DNA from: Betaproteobacteria bacterium
Lineage (GTDB): Bacteria > Pseudomonadota > Gammaproteobacteria > Burkholderiales > Burkholderiaceae_E
Length of the DNA stretch: 26,809 nucleotides
Direction: 5' to 3'
NCBI GenBank assembly: GCA_009925965.1
Contig: RFPW01000007.1
Span: forward strand, 1-26,809
A model generated the notes under the pieces. The model saw nothing but the letters and a program-made list of their open reading frames with translations, had not been told where the DNA came from and did not search any database. Both the position numbers and the translations under genes were made by a program. Shown piece by piece: positions 7,929-15,657 of the stretch; position 1 is the stretch's first letter; every line of letters starts with the position of its first letter.

Positions 7929-9279
7929 TCGGCAGTCCGGCCAGCGCCATGGCGAGTTCGGCCTCGTCATAGGCTTCGTCAACGAGTTCACCGGCAAAAT
8001 ACTTCTGGTAAGCCGTCATGTCGAAGTGCCCGTGTCCACAGAGGTTGAACAGGATGGTTTCGCTGCGGCCCTCTCGTTTGCACCGAAGCGCCTCCTCGAT
8101 CGCGCCTTTCACCGCATGATTAGCCTCGGGCGCGGGAACGATCCCTTCGTGACGCGCGAAGAGCACGCCGGCGGCAAAACATTCACCCTGCGTATAGGCC
8201 GTTGCTTCGATCAGATTGAGTTCCTTGAGATGCGACACCAGCGGCGCCATACCGTGGTAACGCAGACCGCCCGCATGAAAGCTTGGGGGCGTGAAGGTCG
8301 AGCCCAACGTATGCATTTTGGTCAGCGGCGTCATATGCCCGGTATCGCCAAAGTCGTAGGCATAGCGGCCGCGGGTAAGAGACGGGCAGGCGGCGGGTTC
8401 AACGGCGACGATTCTTGGTTTTGGCCCACCGCGCAGGCCGTGTCCGATAAATGGGAATGCGATCCCGGAGAAATTCGAACCACCGCCCGTACATCCCACC
8501 ACCACATCGGGCCAAAGGTCGGCCATTTCCATTTGCAGCATCGATTCCTGACCAATAATCGTTTGGTGCATGAGAACGTGATTCAACACCGAACCGAGGG
8601 CGTACTTGGTGTCGTCACGCTGTGCTGCCAATTCGACGGCCTCTGAAATGGCGATGCCGAGACTGCCAGGATGATCAGGGCGCTGTTCGAGGACGCTTCG
8701 TCCAAAGACTGTTTCGGTCGATGGCGATGCCAGGCAGCGTGCACCGTAGGTTTCCATCACGGCACGCCGGTAAGGCTTCTGGTCGTAAGAGACTCTGACC
8801 TGAAAGATTAGTACTTCAAGATCGAATAATGATCCTGCGAACGCCAATGAGGTCCCCCATTGACCGGCTCCGGTCTCCGTAGTCAGTCGCTTGACGCCCG
8901 CTTGTGCATTGTAGAAAGCCTGTGGCACCGCCGTATTGGGCTTATGGCTGCCCGCAGGACTGACTCCCTCGTATTTGTAGAAGATTTTCGCGGGAGTGCC
9001 GAGTGCCTTCTCGAGTTGATGGGCCCGGTACATTGGGGCAGGACGCCACAGGCGGTAGATGTCACGGACGGGCTCAGGGATTTGGATTTCGCGTTCGGTC
9101 GAGACTTCCTGAAGGATCAATTCCATCGGGAAGAGCGGGGCCAGATCGTCCGGACCGACAGGTTGATGCGTACCCGGATGGAGAACCGGTGGGGCCGGCT
9201 GCGGGAGGTCAGCCTGAATGTTGTACCAGAATTTGGGCATCTGGTTTTCATCGAGAAGGTACTTGGTTTGTTGACTCAT
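7918..9279 (-). CDS. trpB: TrpB-like (TrpB2) pyridoxal-phosphate synthase
   Basis: A 453-residue tryptophan synthase beta-like protein of the TrpB2 class, which acts without TrpA in many genomes. Its members are proposed to make Trp from indole and serine. The PLP lysine is Lys113 in YKYEGVSPAGSHKPN, followed by TTETGAGQWG, VRVSYDQKPYRR, LGSVLNHVLMHQTIIGQE and the phosphate loop VGCTGGGSNFSG. The ATG at 9279 is chosen because a strong AAGGAG lies just upstream; the frame stays open to 9381 but has no conserved residues there. ggt lies just downstream on the same strand, and no trpA is in the window. A PcaD-like hydrolase is divergent. Confidence 0.93.
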   Translation of the reverse strand: MSQQTKYLLDENQMPKFWYNIQADLPQPAPPVLHPGTHQPVGPDDLAPLFPMELILQEVSTEREIQIPEPVRDIYRLWRPAPMYRAHQLEKALGTPAKIFYKYEGVSPAGSHKPNTAVPQAFYNAQAGVKRLTTETGAGQWGTSLAFAGSLFDLEVLIFQVRVSYDQKPYRRAVMETYGARCLASPSTETVFGRSVLEQRPDHPGSLGIAISEAVELAAQRDDTKYALGSVLNHVLMHQTIIGQESMLQMEMADLWPDVVVGCTGGGSNFSGIAFPFIGHGLRGGPKPRIVAVEPAACPSLTRGRYAYDFGDTGHMTPLTKMHTLGSTFTPPSFHAGGLRYHGMAPLVSHLKELNLIEATAYTQGECFAAGVLFARHEGIVPAPEANHAVKGAIEEALRCKREGRSETILFNLCGHGHFDMTAYQKYFAGELVDEAYDEAELAMALAGLPSVA

Positions 9280-9286
9280 GATGGGT

Positions 9287-9292
9287 CTCCTT
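9287..9292 (-). promoter_or_regulatory. Ribosome binding site of the TrpB-like gene
   Basis: AAGGAG on the minus strand, 7 nt before the ATG at 9279. It is the best Shine-Dalgarno sequence in the window and decides this start over the longer open frame. Confidence 0.8.
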
Positions 9293-9351
9293 TGCCTCAG
9301 CGGGGCACCTGTTGGTTGTGTTACGGAGTTTAATCCCGAGCGCGTAAGATC

Positions 9352-9381
9352 ATTTGATTGCTTGTTTTTTTGTGGAGTCAA
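9352..9381 (-). promoter_or_regulatory. Candidate sigma-70 promoter for the TrpB-like gene
   Basis: On the minus strand TTGACT (9376-9381) is followed by an 18-nt A-rich spacer and TCAAAT (9352-9357), matching five and four of six consensus bases. It lies in the 109-bp gap between the divergent TrpB-like and PcaD-like genes, about 70 nt upstream of the ATG. By eye only. Confidence 0.33.
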
Positions 9382-9388
9382 TCTGGCT

Positions 9389-10174
9389 ATGTTTGCAACG
9401 GTGAATCACGTCAAGCTGCATTACGAGATCGATGGTGACGGCCCTTGGCTGACGCTCTCGCACTCGGTGGGTACCAACAATTCGATGTGGGCGCCACAAG
9501 TTGAAGCGCTATCGCGGCATTTCAAGGTATTGCGGGTCGAAACCCGCGGCCACGGTCAGTCTGATAGCCCTGCTGGGCCCTACCAGATGAGCGATCTAGC
9601 TCAGGATGTACTGGCGCTTTGGGACGAACTCGGCATCGAAAAAAGCCACTGGCTTGGGTTGTCGATGGGTGGAATGATTGGCCAGACGCTGGCGATTAAA
9701 GCACCGGAGCGCCTGTCGCATTTGATCCTTGCGAATACGACAGGGCGTGGTCCGGCTAATGCGGCAGCTCTGTGGGCAGACCGAGCGGCCACGGCACAGT
9801 CGAAGGGGATGGCGGCCATGGTGGAAGGTTCGCTCTCGCGCTGGTTTACCGAACCTTACCGGGCGGCTCGTCCTGAGGTGATGGCGAGCGTTGCGGCGAT
9901 GATCGAGGGGTCAACCGTCGAGGGGTATGCCGCCTGTTGCTTGGCAATCGGTGCAGTCAACACCCTCGAGGCGCTCCGGCAGGTTCGAATTCCAACCCTG
10001 ATTATCGTTGGCGAGTCCGATCAAGCGACTCCGCCTGCTATGGCACAGCAACTCCATGAGCATCTGATGGATTCGCAACTGTGCGTGTTACCCAATGCTG
10101 CGCATCTCAGCAACATGGAACAACCCGAGTCGTTTACTGAGGCCGTCCTGAAGTTTTTGAAACCTGCGTCCTGA
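9389..10174 (+). CDS. Alpha/beta hydrolase, PcaD-like (3-oxoadipate enol-lactonase family)
   Basis: A 261-residue alpha/beta hydrolase. The layout and motifs match 3-oxoadipate enol-lactonase: LHYEIDGDGPWLTLSHSVGTNNSMW at the start, ETRGHGQSD, the nucleophile Ser92 in GLSMGGM, the acid in VGESDQATPP, and the base His in NAAHLSN. PcaD opens the enol-lactone in the beta-ketoadipate route, but no other pca gene is nearby, so the substrate is open. The frame is open from 9278, inside the TrpB-like start; I chose the ATG at 9389 because a GGAG precedes it and homology begins there. No signal peptide is visible. It converges on the FrnE-like gene with a 42-nt gap. Confidence 0.82.
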   Translation: MFATVNHVKLHYEIDGDGPWLTLSHSVGTNNSMWAPQVEALSRHFKVLRVETRGHGQSDSPAGPYQMSDLAQDVLALWDELGIEKSHWLGLSMGGMIGQTLAIKAPERLSHLILANTTGRGPANAAALWADRAATAQSKGMAAMVEGSLSRWFTEPYRAARPEVMASVAAMIEGSTVEGYAACCLAIGAVNTLEALRQVRIPTLIIVGESDQATPPAMAQQLHEHLMDSQLCVLPNAAHLSNMEQPESFTEAVLKFLKPAS

Positions 10175-10197
10175 GGTTGATGGGGAGCCAGGCTTTG

Positions 10198-10234
10198 GCG
10201 GGTTCAAGCGGCGGGTTCAAGCGGCGGGTTCAAG
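10198..10234. repeat. 13-bp tandem repeat across the end of the FrnE-like gene
   Basis: The unit GCGGGTTCAAGCG occurs 2.8 times in a row without a mismatch. As 13 is not a multiple of three, each unit shifts the reading frame. On the minus strand the gene ends within the array (LEPAA then TGA, the stop formed by the middle unit). Replication slippage here would change the C-terminus. Confidence 0.9.
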
Positions 10235-10888
10235 TCCAGCGATTTCGCGTAACGCTGCTTCGAACACTTCAACCGGGTGCCCGCCCTCGATCAGATGTTC
10301 GTCATTGATGATCACGGCCGGAACGGCGTGAATATCAGCAGCGCGATAAATCGCCTGACGTTCACGTACGGCGTCGCCGTAAAGGTCGCTCTCGAGGACG
10401 CGCTTGGCCTCGTTCACAGGCAATTCAGCCGCTGCAACCGCCGCCAATAGAACGTCCGGGGACTCGATGCATTCGGCCCGGCCTTGATAGGCTTCGAGGA
10501 GCGCTTTTTTGAGGCGATACTGGTCACTTCGGGCCTGGGCAGGGTCGGTATCGTGAATCGAGGCCCAATGCAGCAAGCGATGGGCGTCGAAGGTGTTGTA
10601 GACCCGACCACGGCCCTCGGGATGAAAGGTGAATCCGACCTCTGCCCCGCGGGCTGTGATGATCTCGCGGGTACGGGCCTGCTGCTCTGGGGACGAACCA
10701 TATTTCTGGCGTAAATGTTCGCCAAGATCCTGACCACCCGGCGGCATTTGTGGGTTCAGTTCAAAGGGCTGAAAATGGATCTCGACGTCCACTTGTCCGG
10801 CCAGACGCTCCAGTGCCTTTTCGAGCGCGCCGAGGCCGACGGCACACCAGGGACAAGCGATATCAGAGACAAAATCAATACGCATCAT
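10217..10888 (-). CDS. DsbA-family oxidoreductase, FrnE-like
   Basis: A 223-residue thioredoxin-fold protein of the DsbA/FrnE/2-hydroxychromene-2-carboxylate isomerase group. The CPWC redox motif is at residues 12-15 in FVSDIACPWCAVG. A helical insert follows (about 60-150), with FNTFDAHRLLHWA-like family wording seen here as YNTFDAHRLLHWA. The cis-Pro loop is IHAVPAVIIN and the end is GGHPVEVFEAALREI. No signal peptide is seen, so it is probably cytoplasmic, unlike true DsbA. It begins only 19 nt after the last pilus gene on the same strand and may be read from that operon, although a role in pilus disulfides would require export. Its stop lies in a 13-bp tandem repeat. Confidence 0.86.
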   Translation of the reverse strand: MMRIDFVSDIACPWCAVGLGALEKALERLAGQVDVEIHFQPFELNPQMPPGGQDLGEHLRQKYGSSPEQQARTREIITARGAEVGFTFHPEGRGRVYNTFDAHRLLHWASIHDTDPAQARSDQYRLKKALLEAYQGRAECIESPDVLLAAVAAAELPVNEAKRVLESDLYGDAVRERQAIYRAADIHAVPAVIINDEHLIEGGHPVEVFEAALREIAGLEPAA

Positions 10889-10907
10889 CGGGATCCGTGT
10901 TCATGAG

Positions 10908-11417
10908 TCAGAAGGACATGGTGACCGTGATGGTATCGCTATATATGCCGGGGACGGCGTCCTGATTGCCTGGAATGCGACCGTACGCGGGGATCGTAAA
11001 GTTACGCGAACTGTTGTGATTCAGAAATCGGCCATTGCTCTGGATGGCAAGCGCGGCGACCGTGCCAGTGCCAGCCGTCCCGTCACCCCAGACGATCGTT
11101 CGGGCGGCGCTGGTGTACAGGTTGTAATCCAGGCGATCCGCCCCCTTGGCCATTTGGCGAGCGTTGAACGCGTTGCTCGCGCCTGTTGAGAGCGTGAGGG
11201 TGGCGCCGGTCATGTCCGGGTCTGCAGGGTTGCCCTTGCTGCAGGTGCCCGAGATCGTCGCAACCGCTGTTTCGTTCAGGGTGTTGTCATAGCTACCAAA
11301 AATAGCTGGACTTACGTTAACAGTGCAAGAGGCGGCAAAGACCCCACGGCTGAGGACGGTGCAGATCAGCGCCCAGATCACCCCCTTGGCCTTGGTCAGT
11401 CGGTCTTCTGTTTTCAT
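10908..11417 (-). CDS. Spore coat U domain pilin, distal gene (tip-like position)
   Basis: A 169-residue secreted protein with a spore coat protein U (SCPU) domain, the subunit fold of Csu-type (archaic) chaperone-usher pili. A signal peptide ends near RGVFAA, followed by SCTVNVSPAIFGSYD. The central NYNLYTSA-type SCPU strand appears as LDYNLYTSAARTIVWGDG, and the end DTITVTMSF alternates hydrophobic residues as the donor/acceptor strands of such pilins do. In Acinetobacter the gene after the usher (csuE) encodes a two-domain tip adhesin of about 330 residues; this one has a single domain, so the tip role is only positional. Its ATG overlaps the usher stop (ATGA). Confidence 0.82.
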   Translation of the reverse strand: MKTEDRLTKAKGVIWALICTVLSRGVFAASCTVNVSPAIFGSYDNTLNETAVATISGTCSKGNPADPDMTGATLTLSTGASNAFNARQMAKGADRLDYNLYTSAARTIVWGDGTAGTGTVAALAIQSNGRFLNHNSSRNFTIPAYGRIPGNQDAVPGIYSDTITVTMSF

Positions 11418-13727
11418 CGTGCAACACCCCGACAGTAAAAGGTTCCCAGATCAGGTAGGGGGTCATTTGAGACCGGCACGGAGACCGGAATCCGGCAGTG
11501 TTGGCCGCGCCATGACAAGTCGAGTTCGTTTTTGCGAGCAAGGCCCGTGAGATAAGCCATCCCATCCATCACGACAGTGAACGGCTCGGTTTGCTGATTG
11601 AGCAAGAAGGTTGCCCCTACCGGCGCGGGTAGCTCATCGTCAAAAAGTAGATGAATCGTTGCACCTTTCGATTCAGTAACTGGAAAGCGAACGACGATTC
11701 CGCTGCGGTAATACGGGGTGGCATTGACCGTGACGGCATCTACCTTTGCATCGAGAGGCAGGTCGAGTTGATTCACGCCGATCCGGTTGATTTCGTACGA
11801 TCGCAGCCTGGGGATGAAGGCGTTGCCTCGTTCGTCGGTTCGCCCAACTGGCTGGTTATCGGCGTAAACCCTGACTCCGGGGTAATCAGGCATTTGAACC
11901 AGCGCGAAGCTATCGTTAATTCGGGATCCCCGTTGCAGTGAGCCGCCGATCAAGGCTAGACCACCGGATGCGACCGCACGCACCGAGAGGTCCTGCGATG
12001 CCGAGCGGGCGAGATCGACTCGGTAGGTTCCATCGTGACGATCAAGCACAGCTCCGGCCTGCTGTGCGCCTTGACTTGTCGTTCTGACTTGCCATCCCAA
12101 GCCATCTCCCGGCGCAGGATTTTGTTGCGCTTGCATCGCGAACTCCTGAGTGCTTCGCGAGTCACCGCTGGAACGTTGCGCTGAAATCGCGCTACTCACC
12201 CGTCCCCCAAGCGGAATCGCCAGAAGGAAAAAAAGGCCGCGCGTGTTGGCGCCAGCCATATTTGCAACCGCAGAAACGCTGAGGGTGGCCCGGTTCTGGA
12301 TGTTTAGTTGGTAGTTCGCCGAGAGTAACTCGGAGCGCTCGTGGCTCTGGGTTTCACGGGCGATGACGCCCAAATTGATTGATCCATAGCGACCGCCGAA
12401 GTAGCTCAGCGAGGCTGATCGAATTTGTCTTGGAGCGAGTTCATTGGGTCCCAATCCGAGTTGCGTAAAGAGGGCGCTGCTGCGTTGGGCGGATGCCGAG
12501 AAGCCAAAACCTCCAACCAGATTCCGCTCGAGGCCAAATCCAATCATTTGGCCATCGCCCTGTCCGGATCGACTCCGAGCGCCGTTCAGGTGGATCAAAC
12601 CGCCGAACGTGGTCGATTTGGAATTAAGAAACGTTCCGCCAACGCCAAGGGTGGCCTGTTGACCTGGCACCGCCTCCGCATGGACTTCGCCGGTGAATTG
12701 GTTACTGATTCCTCGTCGGTACGTTCCCGCAAGTAGGTGCCGACCATAATGATTGTTGGCAAGACCGAAGTCCTCGCGCACCGCGCCTGCCTCATAGGCG
12801 TATTCCTCGACCCCCTGAGCCAATGCGGTTGGGCTGGCGTAGTAAGGTTGGGAGACCACTCGCTCGCGACCCAGCAGATCGCGCACGATGACTTGCATCG
12901 CGCCGCCTCCACTTAGCGTGGTGAGTTCATTGAGTGCAAAGGGACCTGGCGGAACATCATGACTCGAAACGAGTTTGTTATTCATCATGACATCGACTGT
13001 GGACGGCATGATCGCTTCCCCGCGGATGGTCTGCGTTGGGTAGTAGTTGGTATAGGGTTGGGTTGCCGCATTGGTCGCAAACTGAATGCCCCCAAACCTG
13101 ACGGAACGTCCCCAGCCACTGGCCGAACGGGTAATGGCGTCACCCACGCGCCAGGTGGTTCGAGACTCGGGCGAGTCCCGTGTCCAGGTACTTTCGAGAC
13201 GTGTGCCCGAGAGTAGTGACTGGGTCAGGACGCCGTGATCACCCCCGAAAACCCCCAGCTCAAAGAGGCCCGACTTCTGGATTCTGGACCCCGCATCAGC
13301 CTTCTGAGCCATCAGGTCGTAGTTTAGAAAGGCCCCTAACGATGACGGTTGTGGCCGCGGGTTAACGGGTTGATTCGTTTTGAGCGTGTAACCCTCGAAC
13401 GCCTGCGCTGGTGCTTGAAGCTTTAGCGTGAGGGCCTGCTCGTCGAGCGTCCATTGAAGGCCGGTGATTGATGACAGTTGGTAAAACGACTCGCCATTCA
13501 GTCCCTCGCAGTGTCCTGGTGGCCGTTTTAGTCGCCAGCGCTTGAGTTGCTCTTCGCCAATACAGAGCCGGCCATCCTGAGCGTCGGATCAGGACATCGT
13601 CAGGCGAGGTTTGCTGATTGAGCTCCGCGGCCACCAGCAGTTCTTCGGTGGCTGAAGCCGCGGTAGCCAATTGCCAGCCTGGGCCCACGCAGCAGAGCGT
13701 GGCCAGGATGCCGGCAAGTCGTTTCAC
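11414..13727 (-). pseudogene. Csu-type outer-membrane usher, frameshifted
   Basis: Fimbrial usher, the outer-membrane pore that assembles pilins delivered by the chaperone. The first part starts at GTG 13727, overlapping the chaperone stop (GTGA), with a signal peptide ending about GWQLATAA, then DDVLIRRS. The frame then breaks at about 13572-13586. Removing one base restores DGRLCIGEEQLKRWRLKRP, and the frame runs through GAFLNYDLM into the barrel (GGIQFATN, GVEEYAYEAGAVREDFG, LGPNELAPRQIRSASLSYF) and the C-terminal GATFLLNQQTEPFTVVMDG. After that correction the gene is exactly 770 residues, normal for this usher group. An internal ATG at 13312 could start only a truncated barrel with no signal peptide. 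Unless the extra base is a sequencing error, the pilus should not assemble. Confidence 0.85.
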
Positions 13728-14524
13728 ATCCCCGCATGTTCAATTTTGAGACTGTTGACGGCAACGCGCTGTTCACCCTGGTCGGTTTTTAAATCGAGAT
13801 GGATCTGATCTGGTCCCATCTGCGGTGGTCCCGTCAGTGTCCATTCCCGCGATTGCCCGGGAAGCAGGTAGGCCGCATCCTGGGTGCTTGATGCGTTGGG
13901 ATGAGAGGCATCGCGAACCTTAAAGCCGAGAATCTGGCTGTGGACATTGCCTGCATTGGTCGCCCTGACCGTCATCCCCTTGGGGTCGGACTTCACCAGA
14001 TCCCATCGAATGTCCATCCTCCGCACCGCAAGGGGCGAAACAAACACCGGGAGACCGATGCGCAGCGCGATCTTGGCCCCTGCATCGCCCTCGCGTGGTG
14101 GCATCGGAACCTCTTGCAGAAAGATCCGGTAACTCAATTCCTGGTCAGGGTCGAGTCCGCGACGCATGCCAATCCGGATGATCTGGGCAGCTCCGTTCTT
14201 GATGGTGAACACCGGCGGGGTTGCCAGGACCTCGGTGGTTGGCGCGTAGTGGTCACGACCGTCTATTTGACTCCATTTCATGACCTGAACCTGCACAACT
14301 GCGGGCTCGATGCCTTCATTGCGCAGGGTCAGCGCTCCCGAAAGCTGACGATCCGACAATTCAACCCGCAGTGGCGAGACGCCAAAATTAGCTGCAAATG
14401 CAGATCCATTCAAAAGAATCGTCAGCGTGCAGGCGAGTAGCGAGCGCTGCTGGAGACGAAAATAGCGACGCGACCGGATCTGCTCCAGGCGTTGGGTATG
14501 GACCCGTTCCATGAGCGCCTTCAT
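13724..14524 (-). CDS. Periplasmic pilus chaperone (CsuC-like, PapD fold)
   Basis: A 266-residue PapD-like chaperone that caps pilin subunits in the periplasm before they reach the usher. The hydrophobic signal LLACTLTILLNGSAFA (about residues 29-44) sits behind an unusually long basic N-terminus; a second in-frame ATG at residue 5 may be the start. The first Ig-like domain shows NFGVSPLRVELSDRQ, LTLRNEG, VQVMKWSQIDG, and the subunit-binding strand AAQIIRIGMRRG. YRIFLQEVP then follows, and the second domain begins near LPVFVSP. The gene starts one base inside the pilin stop (TGATG) and ends in a GTGA overlap with the usher, so translation is coupled. Confidence 0.88.
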   Translation of the reverse strand: MKALMERVHTQRLEQIRSRRYFRLQQRSLLACTLTILLNGSAFAANFGVSPLRVELSDRQLSGALTLRNEGIEPAVVQVQVMKWSQIDGRDHYAPTTEVLATPPVFTIKNGAAQIIRIGMRRGLDPDQELSYRIFLQEVPMPPREGDAGAKIALRIGLPVFVSPLAVRRMDIRWDLVKSDPKGMTVRATNAGNVHSQILGFKVRDASHPNASSTQDAAYLLPGQSREWTLTGPPQMGPDQIHLDLKTDQGEQRVAVNSLKIEHAGM

Positions 14525-15054
14525 CAGTAATTCACCGTCAAGGTGACCGTCGATGCGTAGAGCGCCGATGGCGTGGCTGCTTGACTGGTCGAGTCATCGA
14601 CCAGGCGACCATAGACAGTGTGCGTTGCCGTATTCCCCAGGCCTGTGCCAGTGCCGCCCTGGTTGCCAGCGGCAGTCGCAGCAGTTACAGCATTGGCCCA
14701 CAGAACCGTCCGCGCCGCATCCGTATAGAGGTTGTAATTGACCTCATTATTCGTACCACCTGCGCCGATGGTCATCTTGCGCTGCGCGAGCGTACTGCCA
14801 ACCCCGGTGCCAGCGTCAAGTCCGATCCCGTAAGCGGTTGTATTACTACACCGAAGAACGATCGAGGACGTTCGGTCTACATTGCCCGTGCCGGCCGTAT
14901 AGGTTCCGAAGGTCATTGCGCTGGCTGAATTGATCAAACAATTGGCAACAACCGTTGCTGTTACAGCGAACGTGCTGGTCTTGGTAGTAGCGCCTGCTCC
15001 CCCAATGCAACAAAGCAAGCCTGCGGCAACCAGTGTTCTGCGAAAATCCATCAT
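14524..15054 (-). CDS. Spore coat U domain major pilin (CsuA/B-like)
   Basis: A 176-residue SCPU-domain pilin, first gene of the pilus operon and so the likely main shaft subunit. A signal peptide (MMDFRRTLVAAGLLCCIGGAGA) is followed by TKTSTFAVTATVVANCLIN, the usual Csu pilin start with its conserved Cys, then MTFGTYTAG, VNYNLYTDAARTVLWAN and the closing ASTVTLTVNY. Two ATGs stand in tandem; the second, at 15051, is better spaced from the AGGA. The upstream gap to the divergent membrane-protein gene is about 216 bp and should hold the operon promoter. Confidence 0.86.
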   Translation of the reverse strand: MMDFRRTLVAAGLLCCIGGAGATTKTSTFAVTATVVANCLINSASAMTFGTYTAGTGNVDRTSSIVLRCSNTTAYGIGLDAGTGVGSTLAQRKMTIGAGGTNNEVNYNLYTDAARTVLWANAVTAATAAGNQGGTGTGLGNTATHTVYGRLVDDSTSQAATPSALYASTVTLTVNY

Positions 15055-15135
15055 TTCCTGCCCTAGTCGTTAAAGGTCATCCGTTGCGGATCGCTAAACC
15101 ATTGGGTCTAGGTCTGACCGGATCTTGGGGCAGGA

Positions 15136-15166
15136 GTTACAACGGGGGGTTGGTGCAGTGCGTCAA
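15136..15166 (-). promoter_or_regulatory. Weak candidate promoter for the pilus operon
   Basis: In the 216-bp gap upstream of the pilin, the minus strand has TTGACG (15161-15166) and TGTAAC (15136-15141) with a long 19-nt spacer. I see no other clear promoter or hairpin in this gap. Confidence 0.2.
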
Positions 15167-15260
15167 CGGGTCCTTTGGGCTGGTCGCTGGCGGCTAATTA
15201 GAGTTGGACGGCACCGCACAATGAGTCGCCGTCGAGCATGGGACCTGTTGACACTACCTT

Positions 15261-15265
15261 GAGGG
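15261..15265 (+). promoter_or_regulatory. Ribosome binding site of the small membrane protein
   Basis: GAGGG five nucleotides before the ATG at 15271. It favours this start over the ATG at 15238. Confidence 0.55.
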
Positions 15266-15270
15266 ATGCG

Positions 15271-15657
15271 ATGGGGGCTTTTTTCCAACAGCGGAGCAAC
15301 CAGCTCTTCTATCTGCTCTGTTTTTTGTATCTGTGCTCGCTTGCGGGGGGGCAACCAATCGGTCAATCATTGATCGCTCTGGTCCCCGATTTCGGCTTGC
15401 TGATGGCCATTCGTTACACCCTGTTTCGGCGCCGGCTTCGCCTTGGCAAGGGTTTGGTGGGGATTGGCATCCTGATCGACTGGGGGTTTACGGCTTTCTT
15501 TCTGTCTCACCCAGCATTCACGCTCTTTGATCGGGTCCTGGCAGTGATTCAGTCGGTGACCTGGGCTTTGTTTGGGTGGGTCAGTTTTCGAATGAAACCG
15601 AGCGAGGATCAGCGAACGGTCACCCAGGACAATTCCAGCCAGTTGTCGGATCGGTGA
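15271..15657 (+). CDS. Small multi-pass membrane protein, unknown function
   Basis: A 128-residue protein with about four hydrophobic segments (roughly residues 11-27, 33-48, 61-79 and 88-106), broken by the basic loop FRRRLRLGKG and ending in a polar tail. I do not recognise the family. The ATG at 15271 is chosen because GAGGG lies 5 nt upstream; an ATG at 15238 would add 11 residues with no ribosome site. It is divergent from the pilus operon and its last 49 bp overlap the 3' end of the binding-protein gene on the other strand. That overlap fixes the polar tail as the less reliable part. Confidence 0.6.
   Translation: MGAFFQQRSNQLFYLLCFLYLCSLAGGQPIGQSLIALVPDFGLLMAIRYTLFRRRLRLGKGLVGIGILIDWGFTAFFLSHPAFTLFDRVLAVIQSVTWALFGWVSFRMKPSEDQRTVTQDNSSQLSDR

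Noticed and set aside
8026..8646. Plus-strand frame of about 200 codons opposite the TrpB-like gene
   Set aside because: Low-complexity and without motifs; explained by codon structure of trpB on the other strand.
13312..13312. ATG as a true start of a separate short usher gene
   Set aside because: Upstream code in the same frame is clearly usher sequence, and a start here would lack a signal peptide.
15248..15253. TTGACA as a -35 box for the small membrane protein
   Set aside because: A matching -10 would fall at or inside the start codon at 15271, with no TATAAT-like sequence.
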